DNA from: Rhodoplanes elegans
GTDB lineage: Bacteria > Pseudomonadota > Alphaproteobacteria > Rhizobiales > Xanthobacteraceae
Direction of reading: 5' to 3'
DNA length: 45,006 nt
Assembly (NCBI RefSeq): GCF_016653355.1
Contig: NZ_NHSK01000143.1
Span: forward strand, 1-45,006
A model generated the notes under the pieces. It had not been told where the DNA came from. It saw only the letters and a list, made by a program, of their open reading frames with translations, and did not search any database. Below, one piece after another: positions 38,024-45,006 of the stretch (the stretch's first letter is position 1; every line of letters begins with the position of its first letter). The position numbers and the translations under genes are program-made.

Positions 38024-38400
38024 GGAAGCATCCTCTTGGTCGGGCGAACGGTTTTTCCGGCGGTGGCCGGCGAGGGGCCGGCGACGGCCGTGGTGCAGTA
38101 GATGCCGTGCAGGGCGGCGATGAGCTCGCGGGCCGGTTCGCTGGCGATCGCGTACCAGACGGTCTGGCCGTCGCGGCGCGCCGTCACGAGCCCATCCTTG
38201 CGCAGCAGCGTGAGGTGCTGCGAGACGTTGGCGATGCGCATGCCGAGCGTCTCGGCGAGCTCGCCGACCGAGCGCTCGCGCTCCAGCATGGCGCACACCA
38301 TCATCAGCCGGTGCGGGCTCGCCAGCGCACGCAGGAGCGTGCACGCCTCGGCCGCGGCGAACAGGGGATCGGTCGGGGACTCGATGCCGTGTTGTTTCAT
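38020..38400 (-). CDS. ArsR-family repressor with the persulfide-sensor cysteine pair (BigR/SqrR/YgaV type)
   Basis: A 126-residue winged-helix regulator. ALASPHRLMMVCAML, SVGELAETLGMRIANVSQHL (recognition region) and LRKDGLVTARRDGQTVWYAI are typical of ArsR proteins. Cys36 (in MMVCAML) and Cys102 (in LHGIYC) occupy the positions of the two cysteines that form a polysulfide bridge in SqrR/BigR; Cys20 is extra. ATG 38400 is used because upstream sequence is AT-rich promoter. It heads the operon for the adaptor and RND permease and is divergent from the DUF2892 and AhpD-like genes. It probably represses both directions and is released by reactive sulfur (inference from family). Confidence 0.87.
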   Translation of the reverse strand: MKQHGIESPTDPLFAAAEACTLLRALASPHRLMMVCAMLERERSVGELAETLGMRIANVSQHLTLLRKDGLVTARRDGQTVWYAIASEPARELIAALHGIYCTTAVAGPSPATAGKTVRPTKRMLP

Positions 38401-38406
38401 GGTTGC

Positions 38407-38417
38407 GAATATATGCA
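38407..38417. promoter_or_regulatory. Candidate operator of the ArsR-family regulator
   Basis: GAATATATGCA, seven bases before the regulator's ATG, in an AT-rich patch (to about 38430, ending GACGATATGA) that stands out in this GC-rich region. A 10 of 11 match, GAACATATGCA, occurs at 41611-41621 between the rhodanese and Rieske genes. ArsR repressors of this type bind AT-rich dyads over their own promoters. Confidence 0.4.
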
Positions 38418-38483
38418 AATGACGATATGAAGGCAACAGGCGATCGCGACCCGCGGCGCCGGACAAGATCAGGAGTTTCCCTC

Positions 38484-38687
38484 ATGACGGTCGATCGCGC
38501 CGTTCTGGCCTTTGCCGGACTCATGGTCCTCGTCAGCGTCGCGCTGGCGCACTGGGTCAGCCCGTGGTGGCTGCTGCTCACCGTTTTCGTCGGGGCCAAC
38601 ATGCTGCAGGCGGCGTTCACGGGCTTCTGCCCGGCCGCTATCTTGTTCAAGAAGGTCGGAATCCGGACCGGCTGCGCGTTCCAGTGA
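38484..38687 (+). CDS. Small DUF2892 (YgaP-like) inner-membrane protein
   Basis: A 67-residue protein with two membrane helices: MTVDRAVLAFAGLMVLVSVA and a second around WWLLLTVFVGANMLQAAFTG. It ends in the conserved FCPAAILFKKVGIRTGC motif with two cysteines. The domain matches the membrane part of the rhodanese YgaP and is common beside BigR/SqrR regulators. ATG 38484 has AGGAG eight bases upstream. It is divergent from the ArsR-type regulator and followed after 64 bases by the AhpD-like gene. Confidence 0.82.
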   Translation: MTVDRAVLAFAGLMVLVSVALAHWVSPWWLLLTVFVGANMLQAAFTGFCPAAILFKKVGIRTGCAFQ

Positions 38688-38751
38688 GGACCACGGGTCG
38701 GCCCCCGCGCCGGCTCGCATTTCGTTCGAAGAAGACTCGAGGAGAACAGTC

Positions 38752-39102
38752 GTGAAGACCAACTGGCCCGAACTGATGAAGGAGCTGGGCGTCAGCCTGA
38801 AGGACCTGCGCGGCGGCGCCCCCGACGTCATGAAGGGCTTTTCCGCGATGGCGCAGGCGGCGCTGGCGCCGAAGGCGCTCGACACCAAGACCAAGGAGCT
38901 GATCGCGCTCGCCATCGGGGTCGCGATCCGCTGCGACGACTGCATCGCCTTCCACGTCAAGGCGGCGATCGAGCAGGGCGCCACCAAGGAGGAGCTGATG
39001 GAGACGCTCGGCATGGCCGTCTACATGGGCGCCGGCCCGAGCGTCATGTACGCCTCGCACGCCGTCGAGGCCTGGGGCCAGATCGCGCCGAAGAAGGATT
39101 GA
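38752..39102 (+). CDS. Carboxymuconolactone decarboxylase/AhpD-family protein
   Basis: A 116-residue all-helical protein with the AhpD redox motif CDDCIAFHVKAA (CxxC and downstream His), then EELMETLGMAVYMGAGPSVMYASHA. Such proteins act as alkylhydroperoxidase-like thiol enzymes. GTG 38752 has GAGGAGA seven bases upstream; the upstream extension in the same frame lacks coding features. It is likely co-transcribed with the DUF2892 gene and controlled by the divergent ArsR regulator. Thiol or persulfide protection is a reasonable guess, not shown. Confidence 0.87.
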   Translation: MKTNWPELMKELGVSLKDLRGGAPDVMKGFSAMAQAALAPKALDTKTKELIALAIGVAIRCDDCIAFHVKAAIEQGATKEELMETLGMAVYMGAGPSVMYASHAVEAWGQIAPKKD

Positions 39103-39111
39103 GGGCGGTCG

Positions 39112-39222
39112 GTGTCATTCCGGGGCGCGGGCCGAAGGCGCGCGAACCCGGACTCCAGCGACGATCTCGGTGCGTGTGGCTGGATTCCGGGTTCGCTGCT
39201 TCGCAGCGCCCCGGAATGACCG
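39112..39222. repeat. Palindromic intergenic repeat, family B
   Basis: GTCATTCCGGGGCGCGGGCC with AACCCGGACTCCAGC mirrors TGGCTGGATTCCGGGTTCGC with GCCCCGGAATGAC. It fills the gap between the convergent AhpD-like and MFS genes and matches 8249-8357 and 14250-14356. Confidence 0.8.
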
Positions 39223-39235
39223 GCCGGGGCCTTTC

Positions 39236-40426
39236 TCAACCCGCCCGTCGCCGCCGCGCCTCGATCACCGCCGCGGCCCGGTCGAGCAGCAGCGCCAGCA
39301 CGAAGGCGCCGGCGCCGAAGCCGAACAGCACGCGATGGTCGCCCGAGTAGGCGAACACGACCGACAGGAGCCAGGCGGAGCCCGCCTGGCCGAGCGAGAA
39401 CACGATGGTGCCGCGGCTCCAGGCGATCTGCTGGCGCACCGGATCGTGGAAGATCTCGCGCAGCCGCCCGAGCACCAGCGGCCCCGAGGCCGGCACATAG
39501 GCGCCGACCACCACGCTCGTCACGGCGAGGGCCAGCGGCCCGGACCAGACCAGCAGTACCCCGATGGCGCCGATCTGCAGCGTCAGCGCGCAGGCGAGCG
39601 CGTTGCCGAAGCCGACCCGGTCGGCGAGCGCGCCGAAGATCGCCGGGCCGACCGTGGCACTCGCCCCGAACACCACCCACCAGGAGGCGCCCACCGTGAT
39701 GCCGGCACCGAGCCCGCGGGCGATGAAGTCGACCAGGAACACCATGTGGGGTACGAGGCCGACGGCGACCACGCCGTAGACGATGATCAGCACCGTCGCC
39801 GAGAGCGGCCACGGACGCCCGGTCGCCGCCGCGGCGCCATCCTCGCGCGACGTCGTGAGATCGGCTGGCCAGCCGCGCCAGGTGGCGAGCGTCACGGCGA
39901 CGGCGACGCCGCCGATCGTCGCCCAGGCCGCGCCGAGTCCAAATTTGAGGAGCTGCGGCACCAGAAATCCGGAGCCGGCGATGCCGATTCCGACGCCCGC
40001 GAAGATCAGCCCGCCGGCGAGCCCGCGCCGGGCCGGCGGAACGACGCGCAGCGCCGCGGGCGCGGCGATCACCATCAGGGCCCCGCCGGTGAGGCCCGAC
40101 ACGAACCGCCACAGGACGAACCACCAGAAGGGCAGGGGTGCGGCGCAGGCCACGAAGGTCACGCCGGTGACGAGCATCAGGAGCGGGGCGGCGCGCGAGG
40201 CGTGCGTCAGATAGCGACCCGCGATCGCGCCCAGAAGATAGCCGCCGAGATTGGCGGCGCCGAGATAAGCCGCCTGGTCGGGCCCGAACCAGCCGGCGGC
40301 CACCACGGCGGGCAGGAGCGGCGTGTAGGCGAAGCGCGCCAGCCCCACCCCGACGAACAGGGCCGCGAGCGCGGCGAGGATCGCCGGCGCGGTGCGCGGC
40401 GGCGGTGCGGGGGTCGTCTCGGTCAT
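39236..40426 (-). CDS. YbfB/YjiJ-family MFS permease
   Basis: A 396-residue major facilitator permease with about twelve hydrophobic segments. The N-terminal GVGLARFAYTPLLPAVVAAG and YLGAANLGGYLLGAIAGRYL, then LWRFVSGLTGGALMVIAAPA and LAGGLIFAGVGIGIAGSG, match the YbfB/YjiJ group. Substrate is unknown. ATG 40426 is clear. It lies downstream of the double-rhodanese gene, 72 bases away on the same strand, so they may be co-transcribed. Confidence 0.87.
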   Translation of the reverse strand: MTETTPAPPPRTAPAILAALAALFVGVGLARFAYTPLLPAVVAAGWFGPDQAAYLGAANLGGYLLGAIAGRYLTHASRAAPLLMLVTGVTFVACAAPLPFWWFVLWRFVSGLTGGALMVIAAPAALRVVPPARRGLAGGLIFAGVGIGIAGSGFLVPQLLKFGLGAAWATIGGVAVAVTLATWRGWPADLTTSREDGAAAATGRPWPLSATVLIIVYGVVAVGLVPHMVFLVDFIARGLGAGITVGASWWVVFGASATVGPAIFGALADRVGFGNALACALTLQIGAIGVLLVWSGPLALAVTSVVVGAYVPASGPLVLGRLREIFHDPVRQQIAWSRGTIVFSLGQAGSAWLLSVVFAYSGDHRVLFGFGAGAFVLALLLDRAAAVIEARRRRAG

Positions 40427-40498
40427 GCGGTCTCCGGCCGGCGGGGCCGGGACTTTAGGGGAGACTCGGCTAGCCGGGAACCCGAATGTCGGCGAGGC

Positions 40499-41485
40499 TC
40501 AGGGCACCGGGCGCTGGTCCGCCGTCGCCGGGCCGGTGGCGCAGCAGACCTGCGGTCCCGCGCCGGTCTCGACCGGCGTGTCGGGCCGCGCCGCCCAGGC
40601 CGACCACGACAGCTTGTACAGCCGCACCTTCTCGAAGCCGAGCTCCTTCAGCACGCCGAAGGTCTCCGAGGCGCGGCCGCCGGTCTGGCAGTAGACGATC
40701 GTCTCCTTGGTCGGATCGAGCCCGGCATAGAGGCGCTTCAAGTCGTCGACCGGCTTGAGCGCCATGCCGCGCGTGTCCGTCGCCTGGCGGCGCGCGAGCT
40801 TCACGGCAGTGTCGGGATCGACCCAGTTCCATTCGTAGGGGATGCTGACCGCCCCCGGCACGTGGCCGCCGCGCGGCGCGCGAACATCGCGACCGGAGAA
40901 CTCCGCCGGCGTACGGGCGTCGACGATCTGCACGTCGGCCCGGCCGAGCCGCGCCTTCAGCTCGTCGGTGGTCACCGACAGCCGCGGGTCGGGCGCGATC
41001 CGAACCGTGACCGGCGGGCGCCGCGTGTCGCCTGCTTCGAGCGGGCGACCGGCCTCGTGCCAACCGTCGATGCCGTCGTGGAAGACGACGACGCGGCGGG
41101 CGCCGAAATACTGCGCGGCCGCGAAGCCCGCATAGGCGAGGGGGCTGCCGCGATGCGCGTAGACGACGATCTCGCGCGTCAGGTCGAGCCCGGCGTCGGA
41201 GAAGTTGCGCTCGACCCGCACGAGCTCGGAAAACTCCTGCACGGTCGGCAGCCGCAGCGCGCGCTCCGCCTCGGACACGTGGACGGCGCCGGGCAGGTGG
41301 GCCTGTCGGAACGCGCTCAGATCTCGCGCATCCCACACGATCGCGCCGCGCGCCATCGCGGCGGCCACCTCGGTCGCGTCGACGACCACGGGGCCGGCGA
41401 CCGCAGTCGCGCCGACCCCGCCGGTGACCAGCGCGGAGAGGAGGAGCGATGCGAGCAGGAGAGCGGAGCGGATGACGGCGTGCAC
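40499..41485 (-). CDS. Secreted double-rhodanese sulfurtransferase
   Basis: A 328-residue exported protein from GTG 41485 with a signal peptide (HAVIRSALLLASLLLSALV, cleavage near AVAG). The first rhodanese domain (VWDARDLSAFRQAHLPGAVH) ends in VVYAHRGSPLA, where the active-site cysteine is missing. The second (IVDARTPAEFSGRD, GHVPGAVSIP) has the catalytic Cys in VYCQTGGRAS. Three more cysteines or Cys-pairs are absent apart from QVCC at the C-terminus. ATG 41590 is in frame but would bury the signal peptide and has poorer third-position bias. Thiosulfate or 3-mercaptopyruvate sulfurtransferase activity is plausible. It is divergent from the Rieske gene. Confidence 0.85.
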   Translation of the reverse strand: MHAVIRSALLLASLLLSALVTGGVGATAVAGPVVVDATEVAAAMARGAIVWDARDLSAFRQAHLPGAVHVSEAERALRLPTVQEFSELVRVERNFSDAGLDLTREIVVYAHRGSPLAYAGFAAAQYFGARRVVVFHDGIDGWHEAGRPLEAGDTRRPPVTVRIAPDPRLSVTTDELKARLGRADVQIVDARTPAEFSGRDVRAPRGGHVPGAVSIPYEWNWVDPDTAVKLARRQATDTRGMALKPVDDLKRLYAGLDPTKETIVYCQTGGRASETFGVLKELGFEKVRLYKLSWSAWAARPDTPVETGAGPQVCCATGPATADQRPVP

Positions 41486-41610
41486 GACGAGCCCCCGTGC
41501 GACAGGAGATGCGGCGCGCTTGTCGCGCGGTCGTCGCGCGTCGTCGTTGATCGAGATCAGCCCGGCCTGTGACGCTCCGCTATCGGCCATAAGGATCGTT
41601 GCGGTTGACG

Positions 41611-41653
41611 GAACATATGCACGTTATTACATAACTATCATCGAATACATATT
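41611..41653. promoter_or_regulatory. AT-rich divergent promoter/operator region, rhodanese and Rieske genes
   Basis: GAACATATGCA (41611-41621), the dyad GTTATTACATAAC (41623-41635, five-base arms) and GAATACATATT (41643-41653) lie together in an AT-rich patch between divergent genes. The first is a one-mismatch copy of the element before the ArsR-type regulator. Binding by that regulator is inferred, not shown. Confidence 0.4.
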
Positions 41654-41692
41654 GCCGCGCGCGCAAGAACGCGCGTCGACGAGGATGTCCTC

Positions 41693-42229
41693 ATGACCAG
41701 CATTGCCGCACCGAACCCCAGTCGTCGTGATTTCCTCTATCTCGCCACCGGGGGCGTCGCCGCCGTCGGCGTCGGCGCTGCCGTGTGGCCGCTCGTCGAC
41801 CAAATGAATCCGGATCGGTCGACCATCGCGGCCGGCGTGCCGATCGAGATCAGCCTCGCCGCCATCGCACCGGGGCAGATCATCAGCATCTTCTGGCGCG
41901 GCAAGCCGATCTTCATCCGCCACCGCACCCCCGACGAGATCGCCAAGGAGCAGGCGACCAAGCTCTCCGAGCTGATGGATCCGCAGGCCGATGGCGACCG
42001 CGTGAAGGCGGGACGCGAGCAGTGGCTCGTCGTGTTCGCGAGCTGCACGCATCTCGGCTGCATCCCGCTCGGCAAGCAGGGCGAGTGGGGCGGCTGGTTC
42101 TGTCCGTGCCACGGCTCGCAATACGACGCCTCCGGCCGCGTCCGCCACGGACCGGCGCAGCTCAATCTCCCGGTGCCGCCCTACGCGTTCGTGGACGACA
42201 CGACGATCCGGATCGGCGAGGTGGCGTGA
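41693..42229 (+). CDS. petA: Ubiquinol-cytochrome c reductase Rieske iron-sulfur protein, orphan copy
   Basis: A 178-residue Rieske protein of cytochrome bc1 type. The N-terminus carries a twin-arginine motif (SRRDFLYLATGG) and one membrane anchor (VAAVGVGAAVWPLV). The cluster ligands are CTHLGC and CPCHGS, with YDASGRVRHGPAQLNLPVPPY after them, as in a functional bc1 subunit. No petB or petC follows; the next gene, one base on, is a NifX-like protein. So it is either a spare subunit for a bc1 complex elsewhere or part of a different oxidoreductase. Upstream GAGGA precedes ATG 41693. Confidence 0.9.
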   Translation: MTSIAAPNPSRRDFLYLATGGVAAVGVGAAVWPLVDQMNPDRSTIAAGVPIEISLAAIAPGQIISIFWRGKPIFIRHRTPDEIAKEQATKLSELMDPQADGDRVKAGREQWLVVFASCTHLGCIPLGKQGEWGGWFCPCHGSQYDASGRVRHGPAQLNLPVPPYAFVDDTTIRIGEVA

Positions 42230-42230
42230 G

Positions 42231-42632
42231 ATGACGGCAGTGACGACGACGCGTGTCGCGGTGGCGAGCGACGACTACGCGACCGTGACGGGCCATGCCG
42301 GGAAGGCGCGCCGTTTCCTGGTGTTCGAGACGCAGGGCGACGCGCCGCCGCGCGAGGTGGCGCGGCTCGACTTGCCGGCCGAGCTGACCGTGCACGAGTT
42401 CCAGTGCGACGGGCCGCATCCGTTGTTCCAAGTCAAGGCCGTGATCGCCGGCAGCGCCGGCGCCGGCTTCGTGCGGCGGCTCGCCGAGCACGGCGTCGCC
42501 GCGGTGCTCACCGCCGAGCGCGACCCCACCACGGCGGTCGCGCGCTGGGCATCCGGCGCGCTGGCGCCGGCCGGGGCGCATGATCACGATCACGGCGATG
42601 GTCACGGCGGCTGCGGCTGCAGCTGCGGGTGA
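42231..42632 (+). CDS. NifB/NifX-like (dinitrogenase Fe-Mo cofactor binding fold) protein with a metal-binding tail
   Basis: A 133-residue protein whose core (VAVASDDYATVTGHAGKARR, FLVFET, VIAGSAGAGFVRRLAEHGVA) resembles the small NifX/NafY-type domain that binds iron-sulfur cofactors. The C-terminus is a His/Cys tail, HDHDHGDGHGGCGCSCG. It starts one base after the Rieske stop and is probably translated from the same mRNA. No nitrogen-fixation gene is nearby, so a general iron-sulfur or metal-handling role, possibly for the Rieske protein, is more likely than nitrogenase cofactor assembly (inference). Confidence 0.78.
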   Translation: MTAVTTTRVAVASDDYATVTGHAGKARRFLVFETQGDAPPREVARLDLPAELTVHEFQCDGPHPLFQVKAVIAGSAGAGFVRRLAEHGVAAVLTAERDPTTAVARWASGALAPAGAHDHDHGDGHGGCGCSCG

Positions 42633-42673
42633 ACCGGCCGGGCAGCGCGCGTGCGAGGTGTGCTTTGAACACC

Positions 42674-42805
42674 GGTCATTCCGGGGCGCGGACCGTCAGG
42701 TCCGCGAACCCGGAATCCATACGCCCTGTGCAGGCGGCTCGAGATAGGCAGGGGTTATAGGTCCCGGGCTCGGCGCTTTGCGCCGCCCCGGGACGACCGT
42801 CCAGC
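42674..42805. repeat. Palindromic intergenic repeat, family B
   Basis: GGTCATTCCGGGGCGCGGAC with GAACCCGGAATCCATACGCC faces GGTCCCGGGCTCGGCGC with GCCCCGGGACGACC, an imperfect hairpin like that at 2943-3090. A second small dyad, TCGCCGGGCGGG with CCCGCCCGGCGA, follows at about 42823-42856 and may terminate transcription. No gene between 42633 and 42905. Confidence 0.7.
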
Positions 42806-42905
42806 CTCGCTCCAAAACGACAATCGCCGGGCGGGGGATGGTCCCGCCCGGCGATCGTTTGTCTGCGGCGCGGCTGTCGTGGCAGCCCGTGTCGCAGCGC
42901 ATGGC

Positions 42906-43109
42906 TCAGCGCTTGGCCGGCTCCTTGGTATCGCAGGTGTTGATCCCGAAGAGCGGGTAGGCCGGGCAGTAGGCGATCAGCGCGGTCGCGAGCGGCAGCA
43001 CGCCGATCCACGCCCAGGTCGGGCCGCCACCCTTCCAGGCCCAGTAGATCAGGGCGATGCCGACGATCGCGCGAACGGCGCGGTCCATCATTCCGATGTT
43101 TTTCGTCAT
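42906..43109 (-). CDS. DUF2892 (YgaP-like) inner-membrane protein
   Basis: A 67-residue protein, MTKNIGMMDRAVRAIVGIAL then WAWKGGGPTWAWIGVLPLAT, with two membrane helices and the conserved YCPAYPLFGINTC end. This is the standard DUF2892 form; the one at 38484 is a divergent paralogue. It lies 227 bases downstream of the Crp/Fnr gene on the same strand and has its own candidate promoter. Confidence 0.88.
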   Translation of the reverse strand: MTKNIGMMDRAVRAIVGIALIYWAWKGGGPTWAWIGVLPLATALIAYCPAYPLFGINTCDTKEPAKR

Positions 43110-43179
43110 GCTCTTGTCCCTCGCTCGGTTCGACGCAATTCGATGACCGAGACATAGGCGTGCAACACGCCTGTCGTCT

Positions 43180-43252
43180 GTGACGAAGTCACGGTGACGT
43201 CGGGATCCCTGCGAGGCACCGTGACGGCGATCTCTCCGACCATGGTATTATA
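43180..43252 (-). promoter_or_regulatory. Candidate promoter and operator for the DUF2892 gene
   Basis: An exact TATAAT on the minus strand (43252-43247) without a clear -35, which is common at activator-dependent promoters. Downstream, GTGACGAAGTCAC (43180-43192) is a perfect five-base-arm palindrome around GAA. The Crp/Fnr gene next door is a possible binder, but the site would lie after the start of transcription, where it would repress. Confidence 0.3.
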
Positions 43253-43336
43253 GCGCAGAACGACGCAGGGGCGCGGCTTTTTCTGGCCCTGCGACGAAAT
43301 CGCCCGCGCGGTGGGCCGGGGCCTTGACCGGGCCGG

Positions 43337-44044
43337 TCAGGCCTTCGCGCTGCCGGCCGCCGACCGCAGCGAGGCGGCGTTGCGCACCTCGATGCGGTTG
43401 CGGGCGAGCGACACCCAGCCGCGCTTCTCGAAGCTCTTGAGATGCCGGCTCACCACCTCGCGGGCGCTGCCGATCTCGGCGGCGAGCTGCTGGTGCGTGA
43501 TCGACAGCGCCTTGCGGTCGGCGGCGAGGGCCAGCAGGCGGGCGGCGAGACGCGACGGGATCGACTCGAAGGTGACGTTCTGGATGACCCGCATCAGGTC
43601 GGCCATCCGCTCGGCATGCGCCAGGAAGACGAAGCTGCGGAAGCCGCCGGAGCGCCCCATCAGCTCGTCGAAGAGGCCGCCGGGCAGCGCCACCGCGGTC
43701 ACCGGCGTCTCGGTGACGGCGAAGGCGCTGTAGCGCTCGGCGGCGAGCAGCGCCATCGTGGTGAGGATGCAGATGCTGCCCGGGCCGAGCCGATAGAGCA
43801 CGATCTCGTTGCCGTCCTGGTCGAGCTGGAAGACCCGCACGCTGCCGCCGGTGACGAACAGGAAGGCGCCGCAGGCCTGATGCGGCTCGAACACCGTGGT
43901 GCCGGCCGGCAGCGCCGCCGGGGCGGCGCGGCCGACGACGAGGCCGCGCTCCGCCTCCGGCAGAGCGGCGAGCGGCGGAAACAGGGTGATCCAGCCGGCG
44001 TCGTCCCGGCGCGAGGCGCGGTCGGTCTTGGCTCCGTTCGTCAT
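43337..44044 (-). CDS. Crp/Fnr-family transcriptional regulator
   Basis: A 235-residue regulator with an N-terminal cyclic-nucleotide-binding-type barrel (PAGTTVFEPHQACGAFLFVT, RLGPGSICILTTMALLA) and a C-terminal winged helix with LSITHQQLAAEIGSAREVVS and RHLKSFEKRGWV. It lacks the N-terminal cysteine cluster of oxygen-sensing FNR. Cys58 and Cys92 (in SICILTT) are the notable cysteines. ATG 44044 is clear. The ligand is unknown; redox, nitric oxide or sulfur signals are possible given the neighbours. Confidence 0.88.
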   Translation of the reverse strand: MTNGAKTDRASRRDDAGWITLFPPLAALPEAERGLVVGRAAPAALPAGTTVFEPHQACGAFLFVTGGSVRVFQLDQDGNEIVLYRLGPGSICILTTMALLAAERYSAFAVTETPVTAVALPGGLFDELMGRSGGFRSFVFLAHAERMADLMRVIQNVTFESIPSRLAARLLALAADRKALSITHQQLAAEIGSAREVVSRHLKSFEKRGWVSLARNRIEVRNAASLRSAAGSAKA

Positions 44045-44204
44045 GGTTCGAGGTCTAGCAGTGTGGCCCGGGCCCCCTCAAGCGCGGCCGCGGCCGGCCC
44101 GGCCGGCCGGGCTGGAAACCGGGCGAAAGGTCCGCTACCAAGCGGGGCCGCGGCGCCGCCCGCGGCCCCGCCCCGCAAAAAGAACCTCCACGGATTCAGC
44201 AACG

Positions 44205-44621
44205 ATGAGCGACCTCCTGAAGATCACCGCCGGCCCGTTCACGTTCGACGCCCGCTTCGAGCGCGCCGCCGCGCCGAAGACCTGCGCGGCCTTCGAGAGC
44301 CGCATGCCCTATGTCAGCAAGGTCGTGCATGTGCGCTGGAGCGGCGAGGGCGTGTGGATCCCGCTCGGCGACTACTCCTTCGGGGTCGACTACGAGAACC
44401 ACACGAGCTACCCGGCGCCGGGGCAGTTCATTCTCTATCCGGGCGGCCTCAGCGAGACCGAGATCCTGCTCGCCTATGGCGGCGTGCGCTTCGCCAGCAA
44501 GGTCGGCCAGCTCGCCGGCAGCCACTTCATCACCATCACGTCGAACCTGGACAAGCTGCCCGAGCTCGGCCGCCTCGCCCTGTGGGAAGGCGCCCAGGCG
44601 ATCCGCTTCGAGAAGGCCTGA
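44205..44621 (+). CDS. DUF3830 family (cyclophilin-like) protein
   Basis: A 138-residue soluble protein of a cyclophilin-like family of unknown function. Landmarks are ITAGPFTFDARFERAAAPKT at the N-terminus, GEGVWIPLGDYSFGVDYENH, PAPGQFILYPGGLSETEILL and a GSHFITI segment. ATG 44205 is used; the longer frame upstream has no start signal. It is divergent from the Crp/Fnr gene and converges with the TonB-like gene. Nothing in the 160 bases before it is recognisable beyond promoter space. Confidence 0.8.
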   Translation: MSDLLKITAGPFTFDARFERAAAPKTCAAFESRMPYVSKVVHVRWSGEGVWIPLGDYSFGVDYENHTSYPAPGQFILYPGGLSETEILLAYGGVRFASKVGQLAGSHFITITSNLDKLPELGRLALWEGAQAIRFEKA

Positions 44622-44654
44622 CGCCACCGCGCCGGGCGTCGTCACGGCGGCGGC

Positions 44655-45006
44655 TCAGCGCGTGTCGGCGCCCTTGGTGAAGCGCACCGGCACCACGAAG
44701 GACAGCGCCGCCTCGGCCAGCTCGGGCGGCGGTGCCGGCAGCGGCGACACGCGGTCGAGCAGCGCGAGGGCCTCCTCGTCGAGGACGGCCGAGCCGGACG
44801 TCGTGGCGATCGATCGCTTCAGCACGTGGCCTGCACGGTCGATCGTGAAGGCGACGCGGGCCGTGCCGATCCGGCCGCGCGCCGCGCCCGGATAGCGCTT
44901 CTTGCGGTGAAGCTCGGCGAGCAGCAGCGTCTGCCAGCGCGCCACCACGGCGGGCGGCACCTGGGCGGCCGCGCCCGGCGCCGCCGTCGCCGGCTTCGGC
45001 GCCGGG
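44655..45006 (-). CDS. TonB-family energy transducer, C-terminal part (cut by window edge)
   Basis: The 3' part of a gene whose start lies beyond 45006. The visible 116 residues begin with a proline-rich spacer (PAPKPATAAPGAAAQ) and continue into a TonB C-terminal domain: HRKKRYPGAARGRIGTARVA, FTIDRAGHVLKRSI, then DEEALALLDRVSPLPAPPPE and VPVRF. Such proteins carry proton-motive energy from ExbB/ExbD to TonB-dependent receptors. It could serve the BtuB-like receptor in this window, but there is no direct evidence. Confidence 0.85.
   Translation of the reverse strand, partial: PAPKPATAAPGAAAQVPPAVVARWQTLLLAELHRKKRYPGAARGRIGTARVAFTIDRAGHVLKRSIATTSGSAVLDEEALALLDRVSPLPAPPPELAEAALSFVVPVRFTKGADTR

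Noticed and set aside
42231-42632. Nitrogenase cofactor assembly gene (nifX)
   Set aside because: There are no nif genes in the window and its partner is a Rieske protein; only the fold is shared.

Overview
This is a GC-rich chromosomal window with very strong G/C bias at third codon positions. Tightly overlapping ATGA/GTGA gene junctions, twin-arginine and lipid-free periplasmic proteins, a bc1-type Rieske protein and several families of palindromic intergenic repeats all suggest an alphaproteobacterium of the order Hyphomicrobiales (Rhizobiales), probably a relative of Rhodopseudomonas, Rhodoplanes or Bradyrhizobium. No tRNA, rRNA, insertion sequence, phage or CRISPR array is visible.

Layout: (1) 1-2935, two tandem paralogous flavocytochrome c sulfide dehydrogenase flavoproteins. 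(2) 3146-33468, a large cobalamin region. It holds cobA, cbiD, cobK, cobJ, cobI, cobH, cobN, cobW, a DUF1636 2Fe-2S protein, cobO, cobQ, the cobalt transporter cbiMNQO, cobC, a TcuA/TcuB-like pair that I read as a split CobZ, cobP, a corrinoid uptake operon (methyltransferase, TonB-dependent receptor, BtuF, BtuC, BtuD) and cobL-cobE-cobM-cobB. Three cobalamin riboswitches, all on the minus strand, precede DUF1636-cobW-cobN, cbiMNQO and the uptake operon. (3) 33618-42632, a sulfur/redox stress region: an RND efflux permease and its adaptor, an ArsR-family regulator with the two cysteines of persulfide sensors, two small DUF2892/AhpD-like proteins, an MFS permease, a secreted double-rhodanese protein, an orphan Rieske protein and a NifX-like protein. 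(4) 42906-45006, a DUF2892 membrane protein, a Crp/Fnr regulator, a DUF3830 protein and the 3' part of a TonB-like gene cut by the window edge.

How it works together: the corrin genes encode the late-cobalt route from uroporphyrinogen III to adenosylcobyric acid, with side chain (CobC) and nucleotide-loop activation (CobP). Precorrin-3B synthase CobG and C1-methyltransferase CobF are not in the window. Their places appear to be taken by the TcuA/TcuB-like pair (CobZ type) and by CbiD together with CobE. CobS, CobT, CobD/CbiB, CobV, CobU and BluB must lie elsewhere if the pathway is complete. Cobalt import, corrinoid import and the metal insertion module are under riboswitch control. The uptake operon also carries a second, internal promoter whose -10 element is covered by a Zur-like palindrome.

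Most interesting observations: combined B12-riboswitch and probable zinc (Zur-type) control of a corrinoid uptake operon with an unexplained methyltransferase; a probable leaderless cbiD message; the CobZ/CbiD/CobE hybrid pathway; and a shared operator-like motif linking the persulfide-sensor divergon to the rhodanese/Rieske divergon. All functions are inferred from sequence by eye; no database search was run.
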